The position numbers and the translations under genes were made by a program. From Aquiflexum balticum DSM 16537 (GTDB taxonomy: Bacteria > Bacteroidota > Bacteroidia > Cytophagales > Cyclobacteriaceae): DNA of 64,000 bases. Every line of letters begins with the position of its first letter. Position 1 is the first letter of the stretch. The notes under the pieces were generated by a model. That model saw only the letters and a program-made list of their open reading frames with translations. It was not told where the DNA came from and made no database searches. Where the stretch lies: the NCBI RefSeq assembly GCF_900176595.1, contig NZ_LT838813.1, forward strand, positions 496,001 through 560,000, in the 5' to 3' direction. This document shows positions 42,715 to 52,019 of the stretch, piece by piece.

Positions 42715-43548
42715 TTATAAATTTTTTAGAATCAAAAGATTGCAGGGCAAATCACTTAATATATCCTCCAAATCATGAGGAAATAACCTATCAAGAAACC
42801 CCAATTTTCCCTCGTCTCCCACAATCAATAAATCCGCTTTGGTGTCAGTGGCAAACCTTGCCAATTCTACTCCCCATTTACCACAGGTTATTTTTATGCT
42901 CACTTTAAGGTCACCTTTATCCAATTTATTTAAAATATTTTCAACGTAAGCCACTTCTTCAGCCACCAGTTTTCTTCTGGTGTTTGAAATTTCTTCCTCT
43001 CCCCCCTCTCCAGCTGTAGCCATCTGAAACCCATACATTTTAATCTCATTGACAATAAATACCTGTTTTGCCTGATCATATTTACACCAATCCAGTCCCT
43101 TTTCGATAACAAAGGGAGTTTGATCCTGCTGCGTGCCATTGATGACAACCCTTTGAAAAGGTGTGGGTTCTTCCAAAGGGTCCACCAAAATTAAAACTGA
43201 GCACTTCGCTTTTCGAATAATTTTCCTGGCAATAGAACCAATATAATATTTGAAAAACCCTTCAGTTTTTAAGGCGCCTGCCACCAAGAAGTCGACATTT
43301 TCTTCCGTGCAAGTCTGGATAATTTTGTTGGCAGGATTCCCTTTTTGCCATATAGTTTTGATTTGGCTTTCATTAAGACCGTGTTTGGTAAGCAATTGTT
43401 GTAGATTATTTTCTAACTCAGGACTTTTTTCACCTACATGAATGAGAAGCAATTCCGCACTGAAAATATCTTTGATTCGTTTGGCCTCACAAATCAAAGC
43501 CTCCAACCTGGGCGAGAAGGCTATGGCTAAAGCAATTTTTTTAAACAT
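42715..43548 (-). CDS. Tandem universal stress protein
   Basis: 277-residue cytosolic protein of two Usp domains. The first begins MFKKIALAIAFSPRLEALI and has VAGALKTEGFFKYYIGSIARKI; the second ends GDEGKLGFLDRLFPHDLEDILS. Nucleotide-binding G-rich loops (GxxG-x9-GS) are seen in degenerate form, so ATP binding is uncertain. I set the start at the ATG 43548, because upstream codons look non-coding. It precedes the antiporter gene closely and may regulate it, but that link is only inferred from position. Confidence 0.82.
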   Translation of the reverse strand: MFKKIALAIAFSPRLEALICEAKRIKDIFSAELLLIHVGEKSPELENNLQQLLTKHGLNESQIKTIWQKGNPANKIIQTCTEENVDFLVAGALKTEGFFKYYIGSIARKIIRKAKCSVLILVDPLEEPTPFQRVVINGTQQDQTPFVIEKGLDWCKYDQAKQVFIVNEIKMYGFQMATAGEGGEEEISNTRRKLVAEEVAYVENILNKLDKGDLKVSIKITCGKWGVELARFATDTKADLLIVGDEGKLGFLDRLFPHDLEDILSDLPCNLLILKNL

Positions 43549-43792
43549 GGCATGGTTTATTGTGGACTTGTAAAATACCAAAATTTTTTACTTACAAGTA
43601 TTATAAAGTCTTTTGTTTTTCAATAGTCTTTGCATCGCTTCCACTTATCCATACTTAAAACCATTTAAAATCCTTGAAACCTGAAAACCTAAAGGCCATT
43701 TAAATAACCATGTATTTTTTGTAACATCGCCTCAGCAAATGAGGCCAAATCAGCTAAATGCCTGCTAAAAAACTAAACCTAATATATACTTT

Positions 43793-45409
43793 ATGAATAA
43801 AATGTTTCTATCAGTAGTTGCTGGAGTGGGAATGCTTTTTTCCGTTCAATCGACTAGCTTGGCTCAGAGTGATTATCCTACGCTCAGCCAAGTCGCACAA
43901 AGACTCCAGGCCATTTCCGGCAGTGGGAGTTCGGCTAAACTCAGTTCACTCACAAAAACAGAAGGCGGAAAAGATATCTGGGTTGTCAAAATCGGTAAAG
44001 GAGATTTGGACAACAAGCCTGCCATTGCAGTAGTAGGCGGAGCAGAAGGCTTTCATGTTCTCAGCGTTGAATTGGCGGTTCAATTCGCAGAAAGGTTGGT
44101 CAAAGACCATTCTGATGCTTTGGACAATAATACTTTTTATGTTTTTCCCAATATGTCACCTGATGCCTATGAGCAATACCATGCGGCCCTGAAATATGAG
44201 CGAAGAGGCAATGCAGCAAAAGTTGATCATGACCGGGATGGAAAAATCAGTGAAGATGGTTATGAAGACCTCAATAAAGACGGTCTGATCACAATGATGC
44301 GGGTAGAAAGCCCAATGGGTGATTACAAAACCTATGATAAAGATGAGCGTGTAATGGTCAAGGCCGATGTGGCAAAAGGACAGAAAGGCAGCTACCTCCT
44401 TTACCCTGAAAGTAAGGACAACGACAAGGATGGTAATTTTGGCGAGGATTTGGTTGAAGGAATTGCTTTTAACAAGAGTCTTACTTACAAATTCCCAATC
44501 TTCACTCCTTTGGCCGGTGACTTTGCTGTTTCTCAAGTTGAAAGCCGCGCAATGCTGGATTACTTATTTGAGCAATGGAATATTTTTGCAATTGTTACTT
44601 TCAGCCCTGCAAACAACCTTACTTCTCCATTAAAATATAATGCCGGAGATGCCAAAAAAAGGGTAATTACCTCTATGCTGGAAAAGGATGTAGCTATCAA
44701 CGGTATGGTTTCGGGTATGTATAATGAATCGGTAAGCCAAAAGGCTTTCAATCAGTCCAATCAAGGTACCGGTGGAGATTTTTTCCAGTGGGCTTATTTT
44801 CATTTTGGAAGATTGAGTTTCAGCACGCCCGGATGGTGGATCCCTGAAGTGAAGGGAGAAGATGGCAAATCAGAAAGCAATGCAGAAGCAAACTTTCTCG
44901 CTTATGCCGCCCAAGAGGGAATAAACAATGCATTTGTTCCATGGACAACAGTCAACCATCCTGACTTTCCAAACCAAAAAGTGGAAGTGGGTGGAATAAG
45001 ACCTTTTGTCATGTACAATCCTCCATTTGATAAAGTAAATGAAATCGCCCAAGAACATACTGATTTCATTTTGAAGTTAGCCGCAATAAGCCCAAAACTG
45101 GAGTTTCACAATGTAAATACAGAAAAACTCGGCAATGGGCTTACCAGAATCACTGCTGACCTATTCAATAATTCAGCTTTACCTACCCATTCCGAAATGG
45201 GTGAAAAATCGCGTTGGTTGAGAAAAATCAGGGTGGACATCAACAGGGATGCCAAAGACCTGATTTCAGGTGACAAGATCAAATTGATCAACAATTTGGG
45301 TGCCTATGAAAAAACCACCCTTACCTGGATTGTGAAAGGTTCAGGTGCTGTGGACATCAAAGCAGGTGCAGCCCATACTGGTATCGCAACTCTCAATGTG
45401 AAACTCTAA
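43793..45409 (+). CDS. M14-like carboxypeptidase paralog lacking zinc ligands
   Basis: 538-residue exported protein with a signal peptide (residues 1-24, LFSVQSTSLAQ). The M14 fold is recognisable by alignment with the following gene, but where that gene has HSNE, YHNYGG and YSNEL here there are GFHV, TFSPAN and FSTPG, so all zinc ligands and the catalytic glutamate are missing. DHDRDGKISEDGYEDLNKDG is a calcium-binding-like loop. It is probably an inactive, perhaps binding, protein, and is separated from the active paralog by 12 nt, so the two are likely to function as a pair. Confidence 0.75.
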   Translation: MNKMFLSVVAGVGMLFSVQSTSLAQSDYPTLSQVAQRLQAISGSGSSAKLSSLTKTEGGKDIWVVKIGKGDLDNKPAIAVVGGAEGFHVLSVELAVQFAERLVKDHSDALDNNTFYVFPNMSPDAYEQYHAALKYERRGNAAKVDHDRDGKISEDGYEDLNKDGLITMMRVESPMGDYKTYDKDERVMVKADVAKGQKGSYLLYPESKDNDKDGNFGEDLVEGIAFNKSLTYKFPIFTPLAGDFAVSQVESRAMLDYLFEQWNIFAIVTFSPANNLTSPLKYNAGDAKKRVITSMLEKDVAINGMVSGMYNESVSQKAFNQSNQGTGGDFFQWAYFHFGRLSFSTPGWWIPEVKGEDGKSESNAEANFLAYAAQEGINNAFVPWTTVNHPDFPNQKVEVGGIRPFVMYNPPFDKVNEIAQEHTDFILKLAAISPKLEFHNVNTEKLGNGLTRITADLFNNSALPTHSEMGEKSRWLRKIRVDINRDAKDLISGDKIKLINNLGAYEKTTLTWIVKGSGAVDIKAGAAHTGIATLNVKL

Positions 45410-45421
45410 ACCGACACAACA

Positions 45422-47170
45422 ATGAAAATCAAAAACTGGATATATACAGCTGCCTTAGGAGTCGCAATCAGCTTCCTAGGCATACAGGAGACAGAAGCCC
45501 AAGTCGCACAAGAAAGATATTTCCGTGCCATAGGTACTCCACACAACCCAAAGGTTCAGGTTTCCTGGAACAGGTACCACACCAATCTGGCCTTGGAGGA
45601 AATCATGAAGGACATGGCCAAAAAACACCCAAACTTGGTCAAACTGCAAAGTATAGGCAAATCATTTCAGGGAAATGATATTTGGGTACTTACCATCACT
45701 GACTTCAACGTTGGAAAAGAAAATGAAAAGCCCGCTATGTGGATAGATGGCAATATTCACTCCAATGAAATTCAGGGAACTGAATTTACTTTATACGCAG
45801 CTTGGTATCTTTCTGAGATGTATGGCGAACTGGAATTCATTACAGAATTATTGAAAGACAAAACCTTCTACATCGCTCCTACCATCAATCCTGATGCCCA
45901 TGATTATTTTATCAAGGAAGCAAACAACCTAAACTCCCCAAGATCCGGAATGATGATTTTAGATAATGATGGAGATGGAATCGCGGGCGAAGATCCTTTT
46001 GACGATCTTAATGGAGATGGCCACATCACTTTTATGATCAGAAAATCACCTACAGGAAGATATGTAAAGGATCAGATGGATCCCAGAAAGCTTATCCCTG
46101 TGGCAGCCGATCAAAAAGGCGAATATGAAATGTTAGGTTATGAAGGTATCGATAGAGACGGTGATGGCGTAGTTAATGATGATGGTATAGGATATTATGA
46201 CCCTAATCGAGATTGGGGATGGAACTGGCAGCCGGATTATGTGCAAAGAGGTGCATTGAGATATCCTTTCTCCGTACCTGAAAACAGGGCGGTGGTAGAG
46301 TTTGTATTGAATCATCCCAATATTGCCGGCGCTCAGAGTTACCATAATTATGGTGGCATGATTCTGAGAGGCCCGGGTGCTGAGGAAGATTTGGGAACTT
46401 ACAACCAAACTGATATCCGTATCTATGATGCTATTGCCAAAAAAGGTGAAGAGTTTATGCCTGGATATAAATATTTAGTGGTTTATAAAGACCTCTATTC
46501 CGTATTCGGTGGACAATTGGATTGGTTCTATGGAGGAAGGGGTATTTTCACCTATTCCAATGAACTGATGACTTCCTATCTGTATTTTCATCAGAATGCA
46601 GGAAGAGGAAACCAAGATGAGCAAATGAAGGTGGATCAATACCTGACTTTCGGTGATGCCTTTGTGAATTGGGAAGAATATGACCATCCACAATACGGCA
46701 AGATTGAAGTCGGTGGTTTTAAGAAAAACTTTGGAAGACTTCATCCCGGATTCCTGATGGAACAGGATGCCCACAGAAATTCTGCATTTACTATTTTGCA
46801 TGCTTATCACACTCCAAAATTGAGCGTGTCAGAAGTAAATGAAAAAGATTTGGGTGGTGGTTTAAAAGAAATCACTGCTACTATCTACAATGAAAGATTG
46901 ATCCCAACCCATTCCAGTCAGGATTTGAAATACAAAATCGAAAGACCTGATTATGTCAGTATTTCGGGGGCAAAAGTTCTGGCAGGATTTGTAGTAGAAA
47001 ATGAAGATTTCAACAAACTCTCAGAGCAAAAAGTCAATCCTGAAAAAATCTCCGTGGCCAATATCCCTGGAATGGGAGCGGTCAAAGTGAGATGGGTTGT
47101 GACCGGAGGCAACAATTACAGTATCAATGTGGATTCTGCCAAAGGCGGAAAGGCTTCATGGAAGAAATGA
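45422..47170 (+). CDS. M14-family zinc carboxypeptidase
   Basis: 582-residue exported peptidase with a signal peptide (residues 1-26, GIQETEAQ). The zinc and catalytic residues of M14 are in place: GNIHSNEIQGTE (His/Glu ligands), AGAQSYHNYGGM (third ligand) and YSNEL (catalytic Glu). Two EF-hand-like loops (DNDGDGIAGEDPFDDLNGDG, DRDGDGVVNDDG) suggest calcium-dependent stability. A beta-sandwich-like tail follows. It comes straight after the zinc-less paralog. Likely to degrade exogenous peptides in the periplasm or outside the cell. Confidence 0.85.
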   Translation: MKIKNWIYTAALGVAISFLGIQETEAQVAQERYFRAIGTPHNPKVQVSWNRYHTNLALEEIMKDMAKKHPNLVKLQSIGKSFQGNDIWVLTITDFNVGKENEKPAMWIDGNIHSNEIQGTEFTLYAAWYLSEMYGELEFITELLKDKTFYIAPTINPDAHDYFIKEANNLNSPRSGMMILDNDGDGIAGEDPFDDLNGDGHITFMIRKSPTGRYVKDQMDPRKLIPVAADQKGEYEMLGYEGIDRDGDGVVNDDGIGYYDPNRDWGWNWQPDYVQRGALRYPFSVPENRAVVEFVLNHPNIAGAQSYHNYGGMILRGPGAEEDLGTYNQTDIRIYDAIAKKGEEFMPGYKYLVVYKDLYSVFGGQLDWFYGGRGIFTYSNELMTSYLYFHQNAGRGNQDEQMKVDQYLTFGDAFVNWEEYDHPQYGKIEVGGFKKNFGRLHPGFLMEQDAHRNSAFTILHAYHTPKLSVSEVNEKDLGGGLKEITATIYNERLIPTHSSQDLKYKIERPDYVSISGAKVLAGFVVENEDFNKLSEQKVNPEKISVANIPGMGAVKVRWVVTGGNNYSINVDSAKGGKASWKK

Positions 47171-47192
47171 TTTAAAGAAAATAGACGATAAT

Positions 47193-47228
47193 AAAAAAGG
47201 AGGGCAATTGTCCTCCTTTTTTTTTCCA
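47193..47228 (+). terminator. Terminator of the M14 pair
   Basis: AAAAAAGGAGG, an 8-base loop and CCTCCTTTTTTT make a strong intrinsic terminator downstream of the second peptidase gene. Confidence 0.85.
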
Positions 47229-47243
47229 AACTTTGGATTATTG

Positions 47244-47463
47244 AAAATGGCTAATTTTAATAACCACAAAAGTTACAAAAGGTCACAAAGGAATGGTGAT
47301 TAGATCTCAGTATTTAAAACTTTTGTTTTCTTTTGTCACTTTTGTGGTTCATTAAAAAAAATTCTTCCTATTTTTTTTAACCCTAGTTTTTCAGGTCATG
47401 GATTTAGGATTGCATTGAATATAAATATGTAAAACCCAAAACTGAATTTGATTTTACTTCTCT
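47244..47463. repeat. Left 220-bp direct repeat of the IS insertion
   Basis: Identical, as far as I can compare by eye, to 49111-49330 and directly abutting the left IS end. The internal sequence contains the inverted AACCACAAAAG/CTTTTGTGGTT pair at 47262 and 47339. Confidence 0.9.
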
Positions 47464-49110
47464 CCTGACTTCCGCAGGTAATTCACGGTAATTTTTTAAG
47501 TTATTGATTTTCAATGTTTAAGAATTTTTATATTTTGGTTTTGGGTGTCCCAGAGCATGATTTTATTAAATTAGTCCATGTTTGTTCGCAAAAAGCCAAA
47601 TAAAAGTGGACTTGTCAGTGTACAGGTAATAGATAAAAGCCAAGGGAAATATAAGGTTCTAAAGACCATTGGCTCAAGTAAAGATACCTTAGAAATTGAG
47701 CGTCTGGTTGCCGAAGGTAAAAGTTATGCTCAAAAACAAATGGGGCTTCAGGAGATCGACTTTACCGATCACAGGAGGATATTTACTGATGTGCTGTCTT
47801 CAATCAGTTCACATAAGCTTGTGGGCATACAGTATGTTTTGGGGAAGATATTTGATGATATTGGTTTTACTCAGATCAATGAGGAGCTTTTCAAAGATCT
47901 TGTGTTATACCGTCTGGTTTACCCTAAAAGCAAGCTTAAAACAACAGAATATCTTTACCGTTACGAACAGAAGTCTTACTCCGAAGACGACATTTACCGC
48001 TTTATGGATAGGCTGCATTCCAGGTATAAGGATCTGGTCCAAAAGATCAGCTTTGAACATACCCTGCAAGTTTTGGACGGTGGCATCCACGCGGTTTTTT
48101 ATGATGTTACAACCATCTACTTTGAAATAGAAAAAGAGGATGATATCAGAAAGCCCGGGTTTTCAAAAGACGGGAAGCACAAACATCCCCAGATTGTACT
48201 GGGTTTGCTGGTGAGCAAAGACGCATATCCATTGGCTTATGATATTTTTGAGGGAAACAAATACGAGGGGGATACATTCCTTCCCATTCTGGAGGGCTTC
48301 CGCATGAAATACAATTTTGAAAAGCTCACAGTTGTTGCAGATGCAGGCCTTCTTTCAAACAAAAATGTGCAGGAACTTGTCGAAAAAGGCTACGAGTTTA
48401 TTTTGGGAGCAAGGATTAAAAATGAAAAAGAATCTGTCAAAAAAGAAATCCTGGGGCTTGACTTCGAAAAAGACCAGAGCAGGGCAATTAAGAAAGAAGG
48501 TATGACCTTGGTCGTTACCTATTCGCAAGACCGGGCAAAAAAGGATCGGTACAATAGGGAAAGAGGTGTCAAAAGGCTAGAAATGCAGTTGAAATCGGGG
48601 AAACTTACCAAGTCGAGTATCAATAACAAAGGCTACAACAAGTTTCTTAGAATGGAAGGTGAAGTGGCGTTGGCACTTGACCAGGAAAAAGTGGATATGG
48701 ACGCAAAATGGGATGGGCTCAAGGGATACTTGACCAACTCAACTATGACCAAAGAGGAAGTTCTGGAAAACTACCGCCACCTTTGGCAGATAGAGAAAGC
48801 ATTCCGGGTTGCAAAAAACGAATTGAAAATAAGGCCTGTTTTCCACCATAAAAGGGAAAGAATAGAGGCCCATATATGCCTGAATTTTACGGCATACAAA
48901 GTGTACAAAGAACTTGACAGGATACTCAAATCCAAAAAGGCCGGATTAAGCCCCGAAAAGGCAATCGAGATCATACAGAACATCCATGAAATAGGTTTGG
49001 TCACCCCAAACAAGGAAGTCATCAAGAAAACAATAATCCTTACCGAAGAACAGAAATCAGTACAAGAAATATTCGGATTTTAATCAGGGTGTCCCAGTGC
49101 GGAAGTCAGG
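47464..49110 (+). mobile_element. IS1634-family insertion sequence, 1647 bp
   Basis: A complete element: perfect 12-bp terminal inverted repeats CCTGACTTCCGC (47464-47475) and GCGGAAGTCAGG (49099-49110), a single transposase gene filling it, and 220-bp direct repeats immediately outside. IS1634 itself is known to make unusually long, variable target duplications, so the size fits the family. Repeats GGGTGTCCCAG occur inside near both ends. The flanking genes are intact: the insertion lies between the M14 and S9 peptidase genes, with the duplicated sequence including the last codons and stop of the S9 gene. Confidence 0.92.
47578..49083 (+). CDS. IS1634-family DDE transposase
   Basis: 501-residue transposase of the IS4 supergroup type. 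The catalytic triad can be read as Asp in VFYDVTTIYFE, Asp in VVADAGLLSNKNV and Glu in WQIEKAFRVAK. No stops, frameshifts or truncation are seen, so the element may be active. It begins 114 bases from the left end and ends 27 bases from the right end. Identical flanking duplications point to a recent insertion. Confidence 0.93.
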   Translation: MFVRKKPNKSGLVSVQVIDKSQGKYKVLKTIGSSKDTLEIERLVAEGKSYAQKQMGLQEIDFTDHRRIFTDVLSSISSHKLVGIQYVLGKIFDDIGFTQINEELFKDLVLYRLVYPKSKLKTTEYLYRYEQKSYSEDDIYRFMDRLHSRYKDLVQKISFEHTLQVLDGGIHAVFYDVTTIYFEIEKEDDIRKPGFSKDGKHKHPQIVLGLLVSKDAYPLAYDIFEGNKYEGDTFLPILEGFRMKYNFEKLTVVADAGLLSNKNVQELVEKGYEFILGARIKNEKESVKKEILGLDFEKDQSRAIKKEGMTLVVTYSQDRAKKDRYNRERGVKRLEMQLKSGKLTKSSINNKGYNKFLRMEGEVALALDQEKVDMDAKWDGLKGYLTNSTMTKEEVLENYRHLWQIEKAFRVAKNELKIRPVFHHKRERIEAHICLNFTAYKVYKELDRILKSKKAGLSPEKAIEIIQNIHEIGLVTPNKEVIKKTIILTEEQKSVQEIFGF

Positions 49111-49330
49111 AAAATGGCTAATTTTAATAACCACAAAAGTTACAAAAGGTCACAAAGGAATGGTGATTAGATCTCAGTATTTAAAACTTTTGTTTTCTTT
49201 TGTCACTTTTGTGGTTCATTAAAAAAAATTCTTCCTATTTTTTTTAACCCTAGTTTTTCAGGTCATGGATTTAGGATTGCATTGAATATAAATATGTAAA
49301 ACCCAAAACTGAATTTGATTTTACTTCTCT
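49111..49330. repeat. Right 220-bp direct repeat of the IS insertion
   Basis: Copy of 47244-47463. Its last ten bases (49321-49330) form the stop codon and end of the S9 peptidase gene; the left copy therefore carries a displaced copy of that gene end. Confidence 0.9.
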
Positions 49331-51390
49331 GTTAAAGGCATCTCGATTTCCTCTCCCCAAACATATTTGCCAAACCATTGCCAATTGTGCCATGTAGCAG
49401 CAAGTCTTTCTTTAGGTTTTGTAATCCCATGACCAAAACCTTTATAAACAATCAACTCAGCTGGAACACCTTGATCCCTCAGGCCCTGCAACAATTCATA
49501 GGCATTTGGAATTGGAACCCTTTTATCGAATTCTCCATGTTGGATGAGAGTCGGCGTAACCGCTTTTTTGATGGTAGTCATGGGTGAAGTCTTTTTATAA
49601 ATCTCCTCATTATCCCATGGATTGGCTTTAAGATATTGGATGGTAAATGGATGGATGTCAGTATTGACATAATAAGTCATCCAATTGGAAATTCCTGCAC
49701 CCACACTGATCGCTTTGAATCTATCGGTATTGGTAGTCAGGAAAGCAGAAATATAACCTCCCTGACTCCATCCCATTACTCCGATTTTATCGGTATCAAT
49801 CATCCCTTTGGCACTTAAAAAATCAACCCCTGTCATCACATCCCAAGCATCCCCTACGCCAAGATTTTCTACATTCAAGGATCTGAAAGCTTCTCCATAC
49901 CCTGCAGATCCCCTATAGTTTGGTCTGAGGACCAAAGCGCCTTTATTCAGCCACTGAACAACGGGGTAGACGTAGGCAGGAACAGGCTGAGGGGTATCTA
50001 TTCCTGTAGGACCTCCATGAATCACTACCATCAATGGATATTTTTTGGCCGGATCGTAGTCCTCGGGTTTGTGTAAAACCCCTTCTATCAGCGTACCATC
50101 AATACTTCTCCATATCACTATTTCGCTTTGGGCTACTTGCCAGTTTTTAATCTGATCGGTCAATTGGGAAATTTTTTTGGGAATCAAGGATTGACTATTA
50201 TTGACTGCAAGCCATATTTCATTCAGTTGGTCGCCGTTCCTTGCATTTAGGGCAAACTTTTCGCCTTTTTTGGAAAATGCAAATCCATTAACTATATCCG
50301 GTAAGCCAGAAAGCATTTGGTACGAACCATTAATTGGATCAATTCTATAAATTGGCCTTAAAGTCTTTTTCCAAAAAGCACCGTAAATCCCTTTTTCATT
50401 CCAAACAAGATTGGAAGGGTTTTCATCCAACTTTTCTGCTAATCGAAAGGTCTGACTACTTCCTATATCCATTCTGAAAATCTTGGTATTGGTATAATAG
50501 TTAGAAACCGTATCATCCAGATTGGTTGTAAATAATATTTCTTTAGAATCGGGAGACCATGTTTGGAATCTATCGGCGCCGGCATTGGATACTAAAGGTT
50601 TGATCTCTCCTGATTCCATATGATACAAAGAAATATCTGACTTCATCGAAGAAGTAATCAAAGGATCGGGCTGATGGTTAAAAACAATTCGTTTCCCGTC
50701 AGGGGAAATCTGAAAAGACGTAATTGTAAAATCCCCATTTGTCAATTTTTTAGCCTTGGGCCTTTCTATACATCCTTCAGCCTTCTTGAGAGAATCTGCT
50801 GCAGCATAGCATGGTAGTTCTGCTGGATCTGGGAAATTGGGATCAAAATCTATTTCCCATAGATGGGACAATACAAATTCCTGATCATCTATTTCATATG
50901 CACCGTACCTCTTTTTCTTTTCTTTGATGGACGGATCTTCTTTTTCCTGCCTATGAATCACCAACCTCTTGCCATCCGGATGCCACTGAAAAGCATTGAT
51001 CCCTTCATCCTCGTCAGTGACAGGAAAAGCTTCACCCCCGGAAAGCCTCAAAGCATAGACCTGAACCTTGTTACCCCTGTCTGATAAAAATGCAAGCCAT
51101 TTCCCATCAGGCGAAAACTCAGGAGAAGTGCTGTTGTTTTTTGGACTATTGGTGATCTGAATAGGGGCCGATCCATTTCTAACCATCCATATTTCAGTAT
51201 CAAACCTATTTTCCACCCAATCTGCAGTCTGAAGGGTAAATGCGATCGCCTCACCATCAGGAGAAATCACAACCTGCCCGGCATTCCGCAAAGAAATAAC
51301 TTCTTCAAAGCTCGGTGATTTTTTTTGCTGCTGAGACAAAACAAAACCTACAGGAGCAAAAGCTATAAGGGTCAAAAAGAACAATCGCAT
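49321..51390 (-). CDS. S9-family prolyl oligopeptidase-type peptidase
   Basis: 689 residues with a signal peptide (residues 1-19), an N-terminal seven-bladed propeller (PD40-like repeats SPEFSPDGKWLAFLSDRG, FQISPDGKRIVFN and so on) and a C-terminal alpha/beta-hydrolase domain. The catalytic serine is in MGWSQGGYISAF (about residue 543), with EFDKRVPIPNA (Asp) and FGHGITKPKE (His). A dipeptidyl or acyl-aminoacyl peptidase for extracellular or periplasmic peptides. The C-terminus, with MPLTEK and the stop, is inside the right IS direct repeat. Confidence 0.92.
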   Translation of the reverse strand: MRLFFLTLIAFAPVGFVLSQQQKKSPSFEEVISLRNAGQVVISPDGEAIAFTLQTADWVENRFDTEIWMVRNGSAPIQITNSPKNNSTSPEFSPDGKWLAFLSDRGNKVQVYALRLSGGEAFPVTDEDEGINAFQWHPDGKRLVIHRQEKEDPSIKEKKKRYGAYEIDDQEFVLSHLWEIDFDPNFPDPAELPCYAAADSLKKAEGCIERPKAKKLTNGDFTITSFQISPDGKRIVFNHQPDPLITSSMKSDISLYHMESGEIKPLVSNAGADRFQTWSPDSKEILFTTNLDDTVSNYYTNTKIFRMDIGSSQTFRLAEKLDENPSNLVWNEKGIYGAFWKKTLRPIYRIDPINGSYQMLSGLPDIVNGFAFSKKGEKFALNARNGDQLNEIWLAVNNSQSLIPKKISQLTDQIKNWQVAQSEIVIWRSIDGTLIEGVLHKPEDYDPAKKYPLMVVIHGGPTGIDTPQPVPAYVYPVVQWLNKGALVLRPNYRGSAGYGEAFRSLNVENLGVGDAWDVMTGVDFLSAKGMIDTDKIGVMGWSQGGYISAFLTTNTDRFKAISVGAGISNWMTYYVNTDIHPFTIQYLKANPWDNEEIYKKTSPMTTIKKAVTPTLIQHGEFDKRVPIPNAYELLQGLRDQGVPAELIVYKGFGHGITKPKERLAATWHNWQWFGKYVWGEEIEMPLTEK

Positions 51391-51587
51391 AGTGGTATGT
51401 GGGTTATAGGAATAGGAATAGATAATAAGAATTCCAATTTAGCAAGCAACAACAGAATTTCATACTAAAATGTCATTTCCAAATTGTCAATAATTAGTTT
51501 GCTAAAAGAGCAATATTTACATTATCGATAGTTATTTTAGTTATTTATTAATTATTCTGTATTTTTTTACTTGTTTTGTTGAATATA

Positions 51588-51618
51588 TTTTAATGTAATG
51601 AATGTTTTGTTAACTTTG
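51588..51618 (+). promoter_or_regulatory. Probable promoter of the tRNA-like RNA pair
   Basis: TAACTTTG at 51611-51618 matches TAnnTTTG exactly, and TTTT lies 19 bases before it, where TTTG would be expected. A start near 51625 is 27 bases upstream of the first RNA gene. Confidence 0.45.
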
Positions 51619-51651
51619 AATCATCAACAAAGACAAAAGGTCTTAAAACAT

Positions 51652-51775
51652 TGTAGGATGTTGAAATTGGCAGACATGCCCTCCGGTCTCGGGGGTGGGG
51701 TCAACGGCATAAAGCAAACATGGAGCTCGTGTTTCGCCTAACCGCCCCGTGGAGGTTCGAGTCCTTCTCCTACAG
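51652..51775 (+). ncRNA. tRNA-like RNA with oversized variable arm, copy 1
   Basis: 124-nt element that folds as a class II tRNA at both ends: acceptor TGTAGGA/TCCTACA, D region with GAAATTGGCAGA, and a T arm GGAGG-TTCGAGT-CCTTC; CCA is not encoded. In the middle, stem CCCTC/GGGGG closes a 7-base loop CGGTCTC lacking the usual U33, followed by a 53-nt arm (GGGG/CCCC, CGG/CCG, AAACA/TGTTT) instead of a normal 15-20-nt variable arm. The two copies differ by a compensated base pair (CGG/CCG here versus CAG/CTG), so the arm is under selection as RNA. No ordinary amino-acid identity can be assigned. Confidence 0.7.
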
Positions 51776-51829
51776 CTCTATTAAAATGGAAATACAATAG
51801 GTGTTTCTTCGATTTTGAAAAATTTATAC

Positions 51830-51953
51830 TGTAGGATGTTGAAACTGGCAGACATGCCCTCCGGTCTCGGGGGTGGGGAATTCAGCATAAAGCAAACATG
51901 GAGCTCGTGTTTCGCCTAACTGCCCCGTGGAGGTTCGAATCCTTCTCCTACAG
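51830..51953 (+). ncRNA. tRNA-like RNA with oversized variable arm, copy 2
   Basis: Same structure as the preceding copy, 54 bases downstream and followed by a terminator, so the two are probably one transcript. The sequence is nearly identical, with changes at AATT for TCAA (a bulge), CAG/CTG for CGG/CCG (compensatory), CT for TT in the D loop and TTCGAAT for TTCGAGT. The anticodon loop CGGTCTC is unchanged. Confidence 0.7.
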
Positions 51954-51984
51954 CTGGTTATTTTGGGTTTATTGTTAATTGACT

Positions 51985-52018
51985 AAAGCTGTGAGATTTT
52001 GTTTCACGGCTTTTTTAT
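51985..52018 (+). terminator. Terminator of the tRNA-like pair
   Basis: 9-bp stem AAGCTGTGA/TCACGGCTT (one G-T pair) with a 9-base loop and a T-rich tail. Confidence 0.85.
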
Positions 52019-52019
52019 T

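Noticed and set aside
51652..51953. Simple tRNA-Leu genes
   Set aside because: The D loop looks like class II tRNA-Leu, but no T33-containing anticodon loop can be formed with a good stem and the total length is 124 nt.
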